DNA from: Peptococcaceae bacterium UBA3937
GTDB lineage: Bacteria; Bacillota; Peptococcia; DRI-13; DTU073
Length of the DNA stretch: 36,784 bases
Direction: 5' to 3'
NCBI GenBank assembly: GCA_002385735.1
Contig: DGEB01000041.1
Location: 1-36,784 of the forward strand
The position numbers and the translations under genes are program-made. The notes under the pieces were generated by a model. It was not told where the DNA came from. It did no database searches and worked only from the letters and a program-made list of their open reading frames with translations. Below, piece by piece: positions 9,344 through 17,127 of this stretch (positions within the stretch are counted from its first letter, which is position 1; the number at the start of each line of letters is the position of its first letter).

Positions 9344-9571
9344 TTATTGCTTGGCCTTAATATACTCGACAGCATCACCTACTGTCTTAATTTTCTCGGC
9401 ATCCTCATCCGGGATTTCGATATCGAACTCATCCTCCAGCGCCATAATTAATTCCACCACGTCCAGAGAATCAGCATCCAATTCATCAAAGGTGGTTTCT
9501 AAAGTAATCTTCTCCTCATCTACTCTCAACTGTTCGGCAACGAGGGCTTTAATTCTGCCAAATACATCCAC
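9344..9571 (-). CDS. acpP: Acyl carrier protein
   Basis: Small acidic four-helix carrier that holds growing acyl chains on a 4'-phosphopantetheine arm. The 75-residue product has the attachment motif DADSLD with Ser35, followed by [12 protein letters not shown], the recognition helix that docks the Fab enzymes. I take the start as the GTG at 9569-9571: AAGGAGGTGA lies eight bases before it. An earlier GTG is part of that ribosome site and would be a poor start. The strong ribosome site fits the high expression usual for ACP. It is flanked by fabG upstream and, after two stem-loops, the FabK-like gene downstream. Confidence 0.96.
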   Translation of the reverse strand: MDVFGRIKALVAEQLRVDEEKITLETTFDELDADSLDVVELIMALEDEFDIEIPDEDAEKIKTVGDAVEYIKAKQ

Positions 9572-9609
9572 AGGTATCACCTCCTTCCAAAAAGTTGAAA
9601 CCGGTCAGC

Positions 9610-10350
9610 TTACATAAACATGCCGCCATCCACCGCAATCACCTGGCCGGTTAGATAGTCCGAGCCAGAGCCGGCCAAAAACACGGCCAGATTGGCGATG
9701 TCCTCCGGTTTGCCTAAACGTCCCAAAGGAATCTGTGCAGCAACCTGTTCCTTAATTTCGCTGGATAAACGCTCCGTCATGTCTGTCACAATATAACCGG
9801 GCGCTATGGCATTTACCATTATACCACGAGAGGATAGTTCTTTGGCAGCACTTTTTGTCAAACCGATGATCCCGGCTTTTGCCGCAGCGTAGTTGATTTG
9901 TCCCACATTCCCATGAAGACCCACCACCGAAGAAATGTTAATGACTTTTCCCCGGCGCTGTTTCATCATGGGGCGCGCTACGGCTCTGAGACAATAATAA
10001 GCCGAATTGAGATTTGTTTCAATAACCTGATGCCATTCTTCATCTTTCATTCTGATGATTAAATTATCACGGTTGATTCCCGCATTGTTCACCAGGATAT
10101 CGATCCGCCCTTCGCGTTCCAGAATTTGCTGCACCATGGCATCCACCTCACCGGCGGAGGAAACGTCTGCCTGCAGGCAATCGGCCCGGCCACCTCTTTC
10201 CGTAATCTGCCGCTTAACCTCTTCGGCCGCGGCCCGGTTGCTCTTGTAATTGATATATACTATGGCCCCTTCGCGGGCCAGCGCAAGGGCAATGGCCCGC
10301 CCGATACCCCTGGAGGCCCCGGTTATTAATGCGACCTGCTCAGCTAACAT
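9610..10350 (-). CDS. fabG: 3-oxoacyl-ACP reductase
   Basis: NADPH-dependent short-chain dehydrogenase that reduces 3-oxoacyl-ACP in the elongation cycle. The 246-residue protein has the Rossmann motif TGASRGIG at 10-17, NNAG at 88-91, and the catalytic Ser141, Tyr154 and Lys158 in the order typical of FabG (NISSVVG...YAAAK). Its ATG lies within the end of fabD (11-base overlap), with GGAGG nine bases upstream inside fabD, so translation is probably coupled. Confidence 0.97.
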   Translation of the reverse strand: MLAEQVALITGASRGIGRAIALALAREGAIVYINYKSNRAAAEEVKRQITERGGRADCLQADVSSAGEVDAMVQQILEREGRIDILVNNAGINRDNLIIRMKDEEWHQVIETNLNSAYYCLRAVARPMMKQRRGKVINISSVVGLHGNVGQINYAAAKAGIIGLTKSAAKELSSRGIMVNAIAPGYIVTDMTERLSSEIKEQVAAQIPLGRLGKPEDIANLAVFLAGSGSDYLTGQVIAVDGGMFM

Positions 10351-11299
10351 TTCTCTGCGCCTCCTTCAAAGCAAGCAAAGTTTTTGCCAACGATTCACCA
10401 TCTTCTATATTAAATATTTCTACGTTTTTATCAATCTTTTTGATTAAACCGCTTAACACTCTGCCTGGTCCAATCTCGATGAAAGTGGTAACCCCGGCGG
10501 ACAAAAGCTTTTCCACAGATTGCTGCCACAGCACGGCACTGCTTACCTGTTTGACCAGGTTTTGCTTGATTTCCTGAGGATCTTCCGTGAATTCCGCGCT
10601 GCAATTGGCCACTACCGGCACCCAGGGCCGGGAAATCAGCACCTGTTCCAAAATCTCCGCCAGGCGCTGGGAAACCGGTAACAACAAACTGGAATGAAAA
10701 GGCCCGCTGACACTTAAGGGCACCGCCCGTTTGGCCCCTTGGGCTTTGGCCAGTTCCATCGCCCGTTCCACCGCGCCGGTATGCCCGGCCACGACGATCT
10801 GCCCGGGACAATTGTAATTGGCCGGTTGCACCACTTCATTTTGGCAGGCCTTTGCACAAACTTCCAGCACTTCGTCCATGGATAAGCCAATTATGGCCGC
10901 CATCGTACCTTGTCCGGGCGGAACCGCCTCCTGCATCAGGAGCCCCCGTTGCCGGACCAATCCCACGGCATCAAAAATCGTAAGCGACCCGGCGGCCACC
11001 AGGGCGGTGTACTCCCCTAAGCTGTGCCCGGCGGTGTAATCCGGCCGGATTCCTTCCTGTTCCAGCACCTTCAGAATGGCTACGCTGGTGATGAGAATGG
11101 CCGGCTGGGTGTTGGCCGTGAGCCGCAATTCTTCCTCCGGACCGTAGAAGCAAAGCTTGCTCAACAATAAGCCCAGCTTTTCATCCCCTTGATGATACAC
11201 CTTTTTCGCCGTTGGATATTGTTCGTAGAATTCTTTTCCCATACCCACATACTGGGAACCCTGGCCAGGAAAAACAAAGGCAATCTTTCTATTTTTCAT
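10340..11299 (-). CDS. fabD: Malonyl-CoA:ACP transacylase
   Basis: Transfers malonate from CoA to ACP, supplying the elongation substrate. The 319-residue protein starts with the FPGQGSQ motif (10-16) and has the nucleophile Ser93 in GHSLGEY, Arg118 for malonate binding and His202 in GPFHSSL. The start is ATG with GGGAGAAGG close upstream. It sits 35 bases after fabK and overlaps fabG. Confidence 0.97.
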   Translation of the reverse strand: MKNRKIAFVFPGQGSQYVGMGKEFYEQYPTAKKVYHQGDEKLGLLLSKLCFYGPEEELRLTANTQPAILITSVAILKVLEQEGIRPDYTAGHSLGEYTALVAAGSLTIFDAVGLVRQRGLLMQEAVPPGQGTMAAIIGLSMDEVLEVCAKACQNEVVQPANYNCPGQIVVAGHTGAVERAMELAKAQGAKRAVPLSVSGPFHSSLLLPVSQRLAEILEQVLISRPWVPVVANCSAEFTEDPQEIKQNLVKQVSSAVLWQQSVEKLLSAGVTTFIEIGPGRVLSGLIKKIDKNVEIFNIEDGESLAKTLLALKEAQRNVS

Positions 11300-11334
11300 T
11301 GTCCTTCTCCCTTTAATTTTTATATTTTTTCCGG

Positions 11335-12279
11335 TTAAACCATTACTTGCTTCGGGCGCTGCGCCAGGACTTCTTCCGCCTCAGTCACCACCTCGCGGAT
11401 AATCTCGCGGGCCGGTTGCACCTTGTTGACCATGGCGGCAACCTGTCCCGCCATCAGCGAACCCATGCGCGTGTCGCCCTCGATCACCGCTGCCCTTAAC
11501 CGGCCGACCCCTAAAGCTTCCAGTTCTTTTTCATCGGCCCCTTCTTTCATCAGCCTGGCAAACTTATGAGCCAATTCGTTTTTCAAAACCCGCACATAAT
11601 GGCCATTGTAACCGGTCAAAACCGTATCCCGGTCTTTGGCCCTGAGGATTTCCTTTTTATAGTTCGTGTGGGCGATACATTCTTCGGCACAAATAAAGCG
11701 GGTCCCCATCTGGACGCCTTCGGCCCCCATACAGAGCACAGCCGCCAGTTGCCGGCCGTCGGCAATCCCGCCGGCCGCGATCACCGGCAGGTTTACCGCG
11801 TCAACCACCTGGGGCAGGAGGGCCATGGTCGTCAATTCGCCCACATGGCCGCCGCATTCCATCCCTTCCGCAATGACCGCGTCGACCTCCAGTTTTTCCA
11901 TCCTTTTGGCTAAAGCCACGGAAGAAACTACCGGAATAACCTTAATCCCTTTTTCTTTTAAAAGGGGGATGTGTTTGCCGGGATTGCCGGCACCGGTGGT
12001 AATCAAATCGACGCCTTCTTCCAGGAGCACCTGGATTACTTCCTCCACGAAAGGAGACAGGTAATAGACATTGACGCCAAAAGGCTTGGTGGTTAACGTT
12101 TTCGCCTTTCTGATCTGTTCACGGACCACTTCCCCAGGAGCGCTGCCCGCGCCGATGAAGCCGATTCCGCCGGCTTCCGAAACGGCGGCGGCCAGTTCGG
12201 CCGTGGCCACCCAGGCCATCCCGCCTTGGAAAATCGGATATTCTACCTGGAAAAGCTCATTGATTCTCGTTTTCAACAT
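11335..12279 (-). CDS. fabK: Enoyl-ACP reductase II
   Basis: FMN-dependent NAD(P)H enoyl-ACP reductase, the Firmicute alternative to FabI, completing each elongation cycle. The 314-residue product matches the FabK pattern from memory: TRINELFQVEYPIFQGGMAW at the N terminus, TTGAGNP, VIPVVSSVALAKRMEK, AEGMECGGH with the conserved His, and GAEGVQMGTRF for FMN phosphate. I choose the ATG at 12277-12279 because GGGGGGA lies about eight bases before it and known FabKs begin MKTRI or similar; an in-frame extension of 13 residues upstream looks spurious. It lies between fabH and fabD, the standard place. The Cys cluster of the other FabK-like protein in this window is absent. Confidence 0.95.
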   Translation of the reverse strand: MLKTRINELFQVEYPIFQGGMAWVATAELAAAVSEAGGIGFIGAGSAPGEVVREQIRKAKTLTTKPFGVNVYYLSPFVEEVIQVLLEEGVDLITTGAGNPGKHIPLLKEKGIKVIPVVSSVALAKRMEKLEVDAVIAEGMECGGHVGELTTMALLPQVVDAVNLPVIAAGGIADGRQLAAVLCMGAEGVQMGTRFICAEECIAHTNYKKEILRAKDRDTVLTGYNGHYVRVLKNELAHKFARLMKEGADEKELEALGVGRLRAAVIEGDTRMGSLMAGQVAAMVNKVQPAREIIREVVTEAEEVLAQRPKQVMV

Positions 12280-12365
12280 CTTCTCTTTTCCCCCCACTCC
12301 AACTTCTCTACCGTTCACCGCTCCTTTCCGCGGCCGTCTCTGCTTGAACTATTTCCGGAACTTAG

Positions 12366-13364
12366 CTACTTAGCCCATTTCAAGACACAGGACCCCCAGG
12401 TTAAACCGGCGCCAAAGCCGACCAACACCACGATATGCTCCTTTTTAATGAACCCTTTCCGGACGGCTTCATCCAGAGCCACCGGCACCGAGGCGCTGGA
12501 CATATTGCCATACTTATCCAGGTTGACATAGACCTTATCGGCGGAAAGATTCAGCCTTTTGGCGGCCGCATCGATAATCCGGTTGTTGGCCTGATGGGGA
12601 ACAAAGTAATCAACCGCTTCGGGAGATAAACCGGCGCACCGGATACTCTTTAAGGAGGTTTCTCCCATGATTTTGACCGCAAATTTAAATACTTCATTCC
12701 CGTTCATGGTGATGTAGTGCTCATTATTCCTTACCGTTTCCAAGGTGGCCGGTTTGCGCGAACCTCCGGCGGGCACCTTTAACAAATCCGCACCGGCACC
12801 GTCTGAACCTAAATCAAAGGCTAAAAAACCATAACCTTCTTCCACCGGCTGCAAAACCACCGCACCGGCACCGTCCCCAAACAGAATACAGGTATTGCGG
12901 TCGCGCCAGTCGACGATTTTACTGAGCGTCTCTGCTGCTACCACTAAAACATTGCGGTACATTCCGGTGGCCACAAACTGGCTGCCCACGGCCAGGGCGT
13001 AGATAAAACCGGAACAAGCGGCGGAAAGGTCAAAGGCGGCCGCATTAACCGCCCCGATTTCATGCTGGATCAGACAAGCGGTGGCCGGGAAAAACATATC
13101 CGGGGTAATCGTGGCCACAAGGATTAAATCAAGCTCTTCTGCCTTTAAACCCGCATCCTCCAAAGCCTTCTGGGCAGCCTGCACACCCAAATCAGAAGCG
13201 GCTTCCTGTTCTGATGCTTTCCTTCTTTCGGAAATACCTGTCCGGGTTACGATCCACTCGTCCGTCGTATCAATCATCTTCATTAAGTCAAAATTCGATA
13301 CTGTTTCCTCTGGTACCCATGATCCTAATCCGGTAATTCCTACCGGGCGAAGAGCACTTTCCAT
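12366..13364 (-). CDS. fabH: Beta-ketoacyl-ACP synthase III
   Basis: Initiates fatty-acid chains by condensing an acyl-CoA primer with malonyl-ACP. The 332-residue protein has the Cys-His-Asn triad: C117 in AACSGF, H257 in VPHQAN and N287 in YGNMSS. The ATG start is preceded only by a weak GTGG site. It lies 88 bases after plsX. FabH primer choice sets straight- versus branched-chain lipids, but this cannot be read from sequence alone. Confidence 0.97.
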   Translation of the reverse strand: MESALRPVGITGLGSWVPEETVSNFDLMKMIDTTDEWIVTRTGISERRKASEQEAASDLGVQAAQKALEDAGLKAEELDLILVATITPDMFFPATACLIQHEIGAVNAAAFDLSAACSGFIYALAVGSQFVATGMYRNVLVVAAETLSKIVDWRDRNTCILFGDGAGAVVLQPVEEGYGFLAFDLGSDGAGADLLKVPAGGSRKPATLETVRNNEHYITMNGNEVFKFAVKIMGETSLKSIRCAGLSPEAVDYFVPHQANNRIIDAAAKRLNLSADKVYVNLDKYGNMSSASVPVALDEAVRKGFIKKEHIVVLVGFGAGLTWGSCVLKWAK

Positions 13365-13452
13365 TTAATATTCACCACTTTCAATAACAATTCACCAAAA
13401 GGCATAACATATTTATACTTTTGTCCTGATGATCATCTTCTTAATCATGCGT

Positions 13453-14472
13453 TTAATTAGCATCTGCTTTTTTGGCCTCGTTCATCGTCTTGATTCTTTC
13501 GGAAAGTTTCCGAACCACCTCCTTTTCCACACAACTGGCCGCCACGCAGACGGCGTTTTGAATGGCGTAAGCCTTGGAACTGCCGTGACAGATGATGCTG
13601 ATTCCGTCAACGCCCAAAAGCGGGGCTCCACCATATTCCGCATAATCCAGGCGCGCTTTTAACGCCTTCAGCACGGGCTTCAGCAACAATGCCCCGGCTT
13701 TGGCCCGAAAGTTTTTCTGCAATTCCTCTTTCAACAAACCGAACAGAGTTACGGCCATCCCTTCCAACACTTTCAGAATTACATTGCCCACAAAGCCGTC
13801 ACAGACCAAAACATCTGCCGGCCCCTGTAAAACCTCGCGGCCTTCCACATTCCCGTAAAAATTGATGGCCGGATTATTTTTCAGCAATTGATGTACTTTA
13901 ACCACCAATTCACTGCCCTTGGTCTCTTCCGTCCCGTTACTGATTAAACCAACGGCCGGATTGACCATACCCAGGAGTTCCTCCGCATAAATGCTTCCCA
14001 TCAGGGCAAACTGCACCAGATGTTCCGGCTTGCAATCGCTATTGGCCCCCGCATCCAAAAGGAGCTTCGGTTTATGAGCCCCCGGAATGACCGTAAGAAT
14101 CGCAGGACGCTCGATCCCTTCCAGGCGTCCTAAACCAAACAGCGCCGCCGCCAACTGGGCTCCGGTGCTGCCGGCCGAAACCAGCGCATCCCCCTGTTTT
14201 TCCTTCACCAGGCGGGTCGCCACGGTAATCGAGGCATCTTTTTTCCTCCTATAGGCTTGAGCGGGATGCTCATCCATCCCGATTACTTCCGTGCAGTGAT
14301 GAATGGTCACCCGCTTTTGGTCGTACCCTTCCGGCAAACACTCTTTAATCGCGTCTTCCCGTCCCACCAGGATAATATGTAAGTCCGGATTGACCGTTAA
14401 GGCCTGCAAGGCCCCCTGCACAATCTCCCGCGGAGCATAGTCTCCGCCCATCGCATCAACCACTATACGCAT
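13453..14472 (-). CDS. plsX: Phosphate acyltransferase
   Basis: Converts acyl-ACP to acyl-phosphate, the donor for PlsY in the first step of phospholipid synthesis; a peripheral membrane enzyme. The 339-residue protein starts with the diagnostic DAMGGDYAP (6-14) and contains GSTGAQLAA, LLDAGAN and CDGFVGNV blocks typical of PlsX. ATG start, with GGGGG nine bases upstream. It is 11 bases from fapR, the usual fapR-plsX-fab order. Confidence 0.96.
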   Translation of the reverse strand: MRIVVDAMGGDYAPREIVQGALQALTVNPDLHIILVGREDAIKECLPEGYDQKRVTIHHCTEVIGMDEHPAQAYRRKKDASITVATRLVKEKQGDALVSAGSTGAQLAAALFGLGRLEGIERPAILTVIPGAHKPKLLLDAGANSDCKPEHLVQFALMGSIYAEELLGMVNPAVGLISNGTEETKGSELVVKVHQLLKNNPAINFYGNVEGREVLQGPADVLVCDGFVGNVILKVLEGMAVTLFGLLKEELQKNFRAKAGALLLKPVLKALKARLDYAEYGGAPLLGVDGISIICHGSSKAYAIQNAVCVAASCVEKEVVRKLSERIKTMNEAKKADAN

Positions 14473-14483
14473 CTTTGAACCCC

Positions 14484-15077
14484 CTATCTGGCCACAAAAA
14501 TAAATTTGCCCATGAATACTTCCTCGGTCCCCACTTTGGAGATCACCTTAATCAAATATTTATTGATTTTTTTCCGTGCCAAAAAAGCATGGGCCACGAT
14601 TTTCTCGTTTAAATATACCGGCCGGCGGAAACGCAGCCGGGCATTACCGGTCAAAACAATGTCGGCGTCGATCAAGGCCGCCGCTAAACGGTTGGCCTGG
14701 GAAAAGATATAGTCACCGCTGCAGACTTTACTTTTTTCCGTTACCATCTCCGGCGTAACCTCCATCACGGAAGTGGCAAAATGTCCCAGTTCCACCTCCA
14801 CCAATTCGCCCATCATTTCGTCGGCGGCGATGGAGCGTACCTTCTGATGGGCTTGTTCCGCCATCTGTTGGGTTCTTATGCGGACCTCCGGGATGCCCAT
14901 TTTGGCCCGGTCCAGCCGGATTGTTTGCACGGAAACCCCAAAATGAGCGGCCAACTCATCATCCGTTACAAAAGGATTTTCTTTAATCAATTGGCTTAAC
15001 CGGAACTGCCGCTCTTCCTTACCAATCCTTTTTTTCTTTCTTTTGTTTCCTGTTGGCCCGTTTTTCGACGTTGTCAT
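14484..15077 (-). CDS. fapR: Fatty-acid biosynthesis repressor FapR
   Basis: Malonyl-CoA-responsive repressor of fatty-acid and phospholipid genes. The 197-residue protein has a Lys-rich N terminus, a DeoR-type helix-turn-helix at about 25-65 (DDELAAHFGVSVQTIRLDR), a linker helix (about 66-90), and a C-terminal hot-dog domain (about 95-197) that in the family binds malonyl-CoA. It heads the plsX-fab operon, and a promoter with two overlapping FapR-type palindromes lies directly upstream, so negative autoregulation is expected. The ribosome site is GGGGAGAAAG before the ATG. Confidence 0.95.
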   Translation of the reverse strand: MTTSKNGPTGNKRKKKRIGKEERQFRLSQLIKENPFVTDDELAAHFGVSVQTIRLDRAKMGIPEVRIRTQQMAEQAHQKVRSIAADEMMGELVEVELGHFATSVMEVTPEMVTEKSKVCSGDYIFSQANRLAAALIDADIVLTGNARLRFRRPVYLNEKIVAHAFLARKKINKYLIKVISKVGTEEVFMGKFIFVAR

Positions 15078-15092
15078 CTCTTTCTCCCCTTT

Positions 15093-15122
15093 TTAATACC
15101 AGGTATCAATACCTGGTATAAA
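15093..15122. promoter_or_regulatory. Double, overlapping FapR operator
   Basis: Two 17-bp near-palindromes, TTAATACCAGGTATCAA (15093-15109) and TCAATACCTGGTATAAA (15106-15122), match the form of known FapR boxes (TTAGTACCTGGTACTAA-like, recalled). Together they form a perfect 11-base inverted repeat, ATACCAGGTAT/ATACCTGGTAT, with a CA spacer. They lie just downstream of the -10, over the expected transcription start. Confidence 0.85.
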
Positions 15123-15125
15123 AAT

Positions 15126-15154
15126 AGTATAATTGGAATTTGCGTTTTACGCAA
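15126..15154 (-). promoter_or_regulatory. Promoter of the fapR-plsX-fab operon
   Basis: A -35 TTGCGT (15149-15154) and -10 TATACT (15126-15131) are separated by 17 bases. The -35 is part of a perfect six-base inverted repeat TTGCGT-AAA-ACGCAA (15140-15154). The FapR operator begins four bases past the -10, a layout suited to blocking initiation. Confidence 0.75.
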
Positions 15155-15156
15155 GT

Positions 15157-15206
15157 AAAAATTTAGTGGAAAAGTCAAGACCTTTTCGATCAGGACTATT
15201 TCCACT
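15157..15206 (-). terminator. Probable terminator after the X2/SwmB/YD gene
   Basis: On the minus strand AGTGGAAA-T-AGTC pairs with GACTTTTCCACT (12 pairs, one bulge), followed by AAATTTTTAC. The long 17-base loop weakens the call. It would stop transcription of 15253-16509 just before the fapR promoter. Confidence 0.5.
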
Positions 15207-15224
15207 TGAAGGCTACCCTAATGA

Positions 15225-15234
15225 ACATAGAGCC
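15225..15234. repeat. 10-bp direct repeat, copy 1 (ACATAGAGCC)
   Basis: The same ten bases recur at 16819-16828. The two copies bracket the odd gene at 15253-16509 and could be a target-site duplication, or a coincidence. Confidence 0.5.
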
Positions 15235-15252
15235 GAATTTTATGATTCCGCT

Positions 15253-16509
15253 TTAGTTTTGGGCATCCGGTTCAATGGTTTCGATCCGAACTAAATTCCC
15301 GTTTAGATCATAATGGTATTGGGCGATTTTTCCGCTTGGAAACCTAACTTCAGTCAACTGGTTTAAATTATTATAGAACGTGTCCTGCTCCGGAACTGGA
15401 GCCCCCACGTTACTATTGTTTTTTACCTCTTTCGGCGGAAAGCTGGCCAGGGCTGTGCGATCCTGGGCGGTTACCGTTCCAGCCGTATAAGCTACTTCAA
15501 TATCATCATTGCTTCTGACGGCTTCGCTAAGCGTTAGCTCTACAATCAATGGAACTGTGCCTAAATTTACTGCCTGAATGGCCACATCAGCCTTGTTTAC
15601 AGTCACCGTAAAGCCGGCCGGCGCAGGCGGTAATGGCGCCATCTCCCGATCAAACGTCAGCCGAATTTTTGTGCCGTCGGTTGTTGTATATAATCCGGTT
15701 AAAACCGGGCCTGCCGGAGTAGAAGTTTCAGAGACAGGAGAGGATTGACCGCTAATCGGAGTAGAAGTGTCGGTGATGGTTATAGTCAAAACCGGATCAT
15801 GGCCTGATGAGAAATCAAAAGTAATTTTCGTCTCGCCTACAGGCTGTTCAATTAAATAACAACTGCGGATGGTAACTTTATTATCTAAAACGACGCAGTC
15901 TGAACTTTTTAATTCGGACTCACCGTGTCTTAAGCCGACCAATTCTTTTCCGTTTAATTCCATTGTTACGACAACATGACCTGGATTGGCTTTATCAAAA
16001 GTGGCCGTTGTTGGCATAATCCTTGCATCCTTATTACTATCATCCGCTGATTTTTTTATATCAGCAGTTGATTCGTTCCGCGCCTGATTTTTAGTCCCGG
16101 TAGGCTCATCGACTTTCTCATCTTTGTCCTTCTTGCTGGTTTCAGCAGGCCCAGTATCATTTTTTTCATCAGCTTGCGCCCGCTCATCCAACGCAGCCGT
16201 ACTCCCGTTTTCTTCTTTTATATTTCCCTCCGTATTGGCCATCTGAATATCCTTGTCAGCAGCGAAAAGTGGTTGGTCGAGCTCAACACCAGCCGGTGCC
16301 TCAGGAGGAGAAACACTGTCGGTGGCTTGGCCACTTGGATCAGAAGCAACGGTCCCTTCCTCTTTTTCAAATTGCATGAATCCGTCCGAGTCTGACTTGG
16401 CATCAAAAACGGCAATCAGCACAATGGTTACATTAAACAGCAAAAGAATCATTATACCTGCAACAATCAGCTTCTCAAACCTCTCCCCATTTTTCGTTGC
16501 ACCTGCCAA
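15253..16509 (-). CDS. Membrane-anchored X2 / SwmB / YD-repeat protein
   Basis: Function not recognised; the domain plan is clear. The 418-residue product has one N-terminal transmembrane helix (14-35), then a hydrophilic Asp/Glu/Lys/Ser-rich linker (36-163). An X2-type immunoglobulin-like module follows (164-247, with TTATFDK, VTMELNGKEL and TKITFDFSSG, as in cellulosomal and surface proteins), then a SwmB-like beta domain (268-366, LTFDREMAPLP...YTAGTVTAQD), and finally a single YD/RHS-type repeat (about 376-412, YHYDLNGNL). It is probably exposed outside the membrane. The start is TTG with GGGGTGAT seven bases before. It has its own promoter and probable terminator and breaks up the usual rpmF-fapR neighbourhood, so it is likely a later arrival. 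One YD repeat is too little for an RHS toxin. Confidence 0.8.
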   Translation of the reverse strand: MAGATKNGERFEKLIVAGIMILLLFNVTIVLIAVFDAKSDSDGFMQFEKEEGTVASDPSGQATDSVSPPEAPAGVELDQPLFAADKDIQMANTEGNIKEENGSTAALDERAQADEKNDTGPAETSKKDKDEKVDEPTGTKNQARNESTADIKKSADDSNKDARIMPTTATFDKANPGHVVVTMELNGKELVGLRHGESELKSSDCVVLDNKVTIRSCYLIEQPVGETKITFDFSSGHDPVLTITITDTSTPISGQSSPVSETSTPAGPVLTGLYTTTDGTKIRLTFDREMAPLPPAPAGFTVTVNKADVAIQAVNLGTVPLIVELTLSEAVRSNDDIEVAYTAGTVTAQDRTALASFPPKEVKNNSNVGAPVPEQDTFYNNLNQLTEVRFPSGKIAQYHYDLNGNLVRIETIEPDAQN

Positions 16510-16574
16510 GGTATCACCCCGTCCCTTTTCTTATCTCATTCCTTGTATAATTTTCCAAATCAGCTTTTTATTTA

Positions 16575-16603
16575 ATTATATCTATTTTATATTTAAATTA
16601 CAA
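16575..16603 (-). promoter_or_regulatory. Promoter of the X2/SwmB/YD gene
   Basis: -35 TTGTAA (16598-16603), 17-base spacer, perfect -10 TATAAT (16575-16580), in strongly AT-rich DNA 66 bases upstream of the TTG start. It implies transcription separate from rpmF and fapR. Confidence 0.65.
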
Positions 16604-16818
16604 CTCATTTAGTATAATATTCCTATTTTTCTTTACACTTATCCGTAGTCATTATATTTCGTAAGATTCATTTGCAGCCTCTCCGTTTACTTTTCTTCTT
16701 GCCATTCAACCTCCTTTTTGTCAACGCCGGGCTGTTTTTGACCGAATCACCGGGTGAAAATTGACCCAATCGCCGGCCTCTAAGCGCCCGGTGTTTGAAT
16801 TTTAGGCCCCAACATTTG

Positions 16819-16828
16819 ACATAGAGCC
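16819..16828. repeat. 10-bp direct repeat, copy 2 (ACATAGAGCC)
   Basis: Exact match to 15225-15234, at the edge of the rpmF terminator T-tract. Confidence 0.5.
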
Positions 16829-16858
16829 AAAAAAAGAAAGCCTTCTTGTTAGGCTTTC
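16828..16858 (-). terminator. Intrinsic terminator of the pta-yceD-rpmF unit
   Basis: On the minus strand GAAAGCC pairs with GGCTTTC around a nine-base loop and is followed directly by TTTTTTT. It lies 23 bases past the rpmF stop. Confidence 0.85.
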
Positions 16859-16880
16859 CTTTTTATTGGCCGTCCTTGTC

Positions 16881-17066
16881 CTATTCCGCTTCCTGAGCGA
16901 TAACCTCCCGGTTATTATAATAACCGCAAGAGGGGCAAAGCCGATGAGGCAGCTTTGGTTCGTGACATTTCGGACATTTATTCAGATTCGGGGCTTCCAG
17001 TCTCATGATTTCTGCCCTTCTCCGACGGTTTCTTGCTTTGGAACGACGATTTTGTGGTACACCCAT
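16881..17066 (-). CDS. rpmF: Ribosomal protein bL32
   Basis: Small 50S subunit protein. The 61 residues begin MGVPQNRRSKARNRRRRAE, the Arg-rich L32 N terminus, and have a zinc-ribbon CPKC...CPSC, so this is the zinc-binding form. The start ATG at 17064-17066 has GGAGGTGGG upstream; an in-frame upstream extension of 27 residues has no ribosome site or similarity. It follows yceD by 61 bases, the standard pairing. Confidence 0.96.
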   Translation of the reverse strand: MGVPQNRRSKARNRRRRAEIMRLEAPNLNKCPKCHEPKLPHRLCPSCGYYNNREVIAQEAE

Positions 17067-17127
17067 TCTACCCACCTCCCCTATACGATAAGCTCCACAA
17101 AAATATTTAAAAATTATAGTAAACAAA

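Larger units (their letters stand above)
16510..16880. other. 371-base intergenic region: promoter, possible IS scar, terminator
   Basis: AT-rich promoter DNA (16510-16640) comes first. A GC-richer patch (about 16725-16810) follows, containing GTGAAAATTGACCC and two further TTGAC(C/A) motifs; this phrase resembles terminal repeats of IS21-type elements as I recall them. The rpmF terminator closes the region. No coding potential was recognised. Confidence 0.5.

Noticed and set aside
15253..16509. RHS/YD polymorphic toxin
   Set aside because: Only one YD repeat is present, with no RHS core, no toxin domain and no immunity gene.
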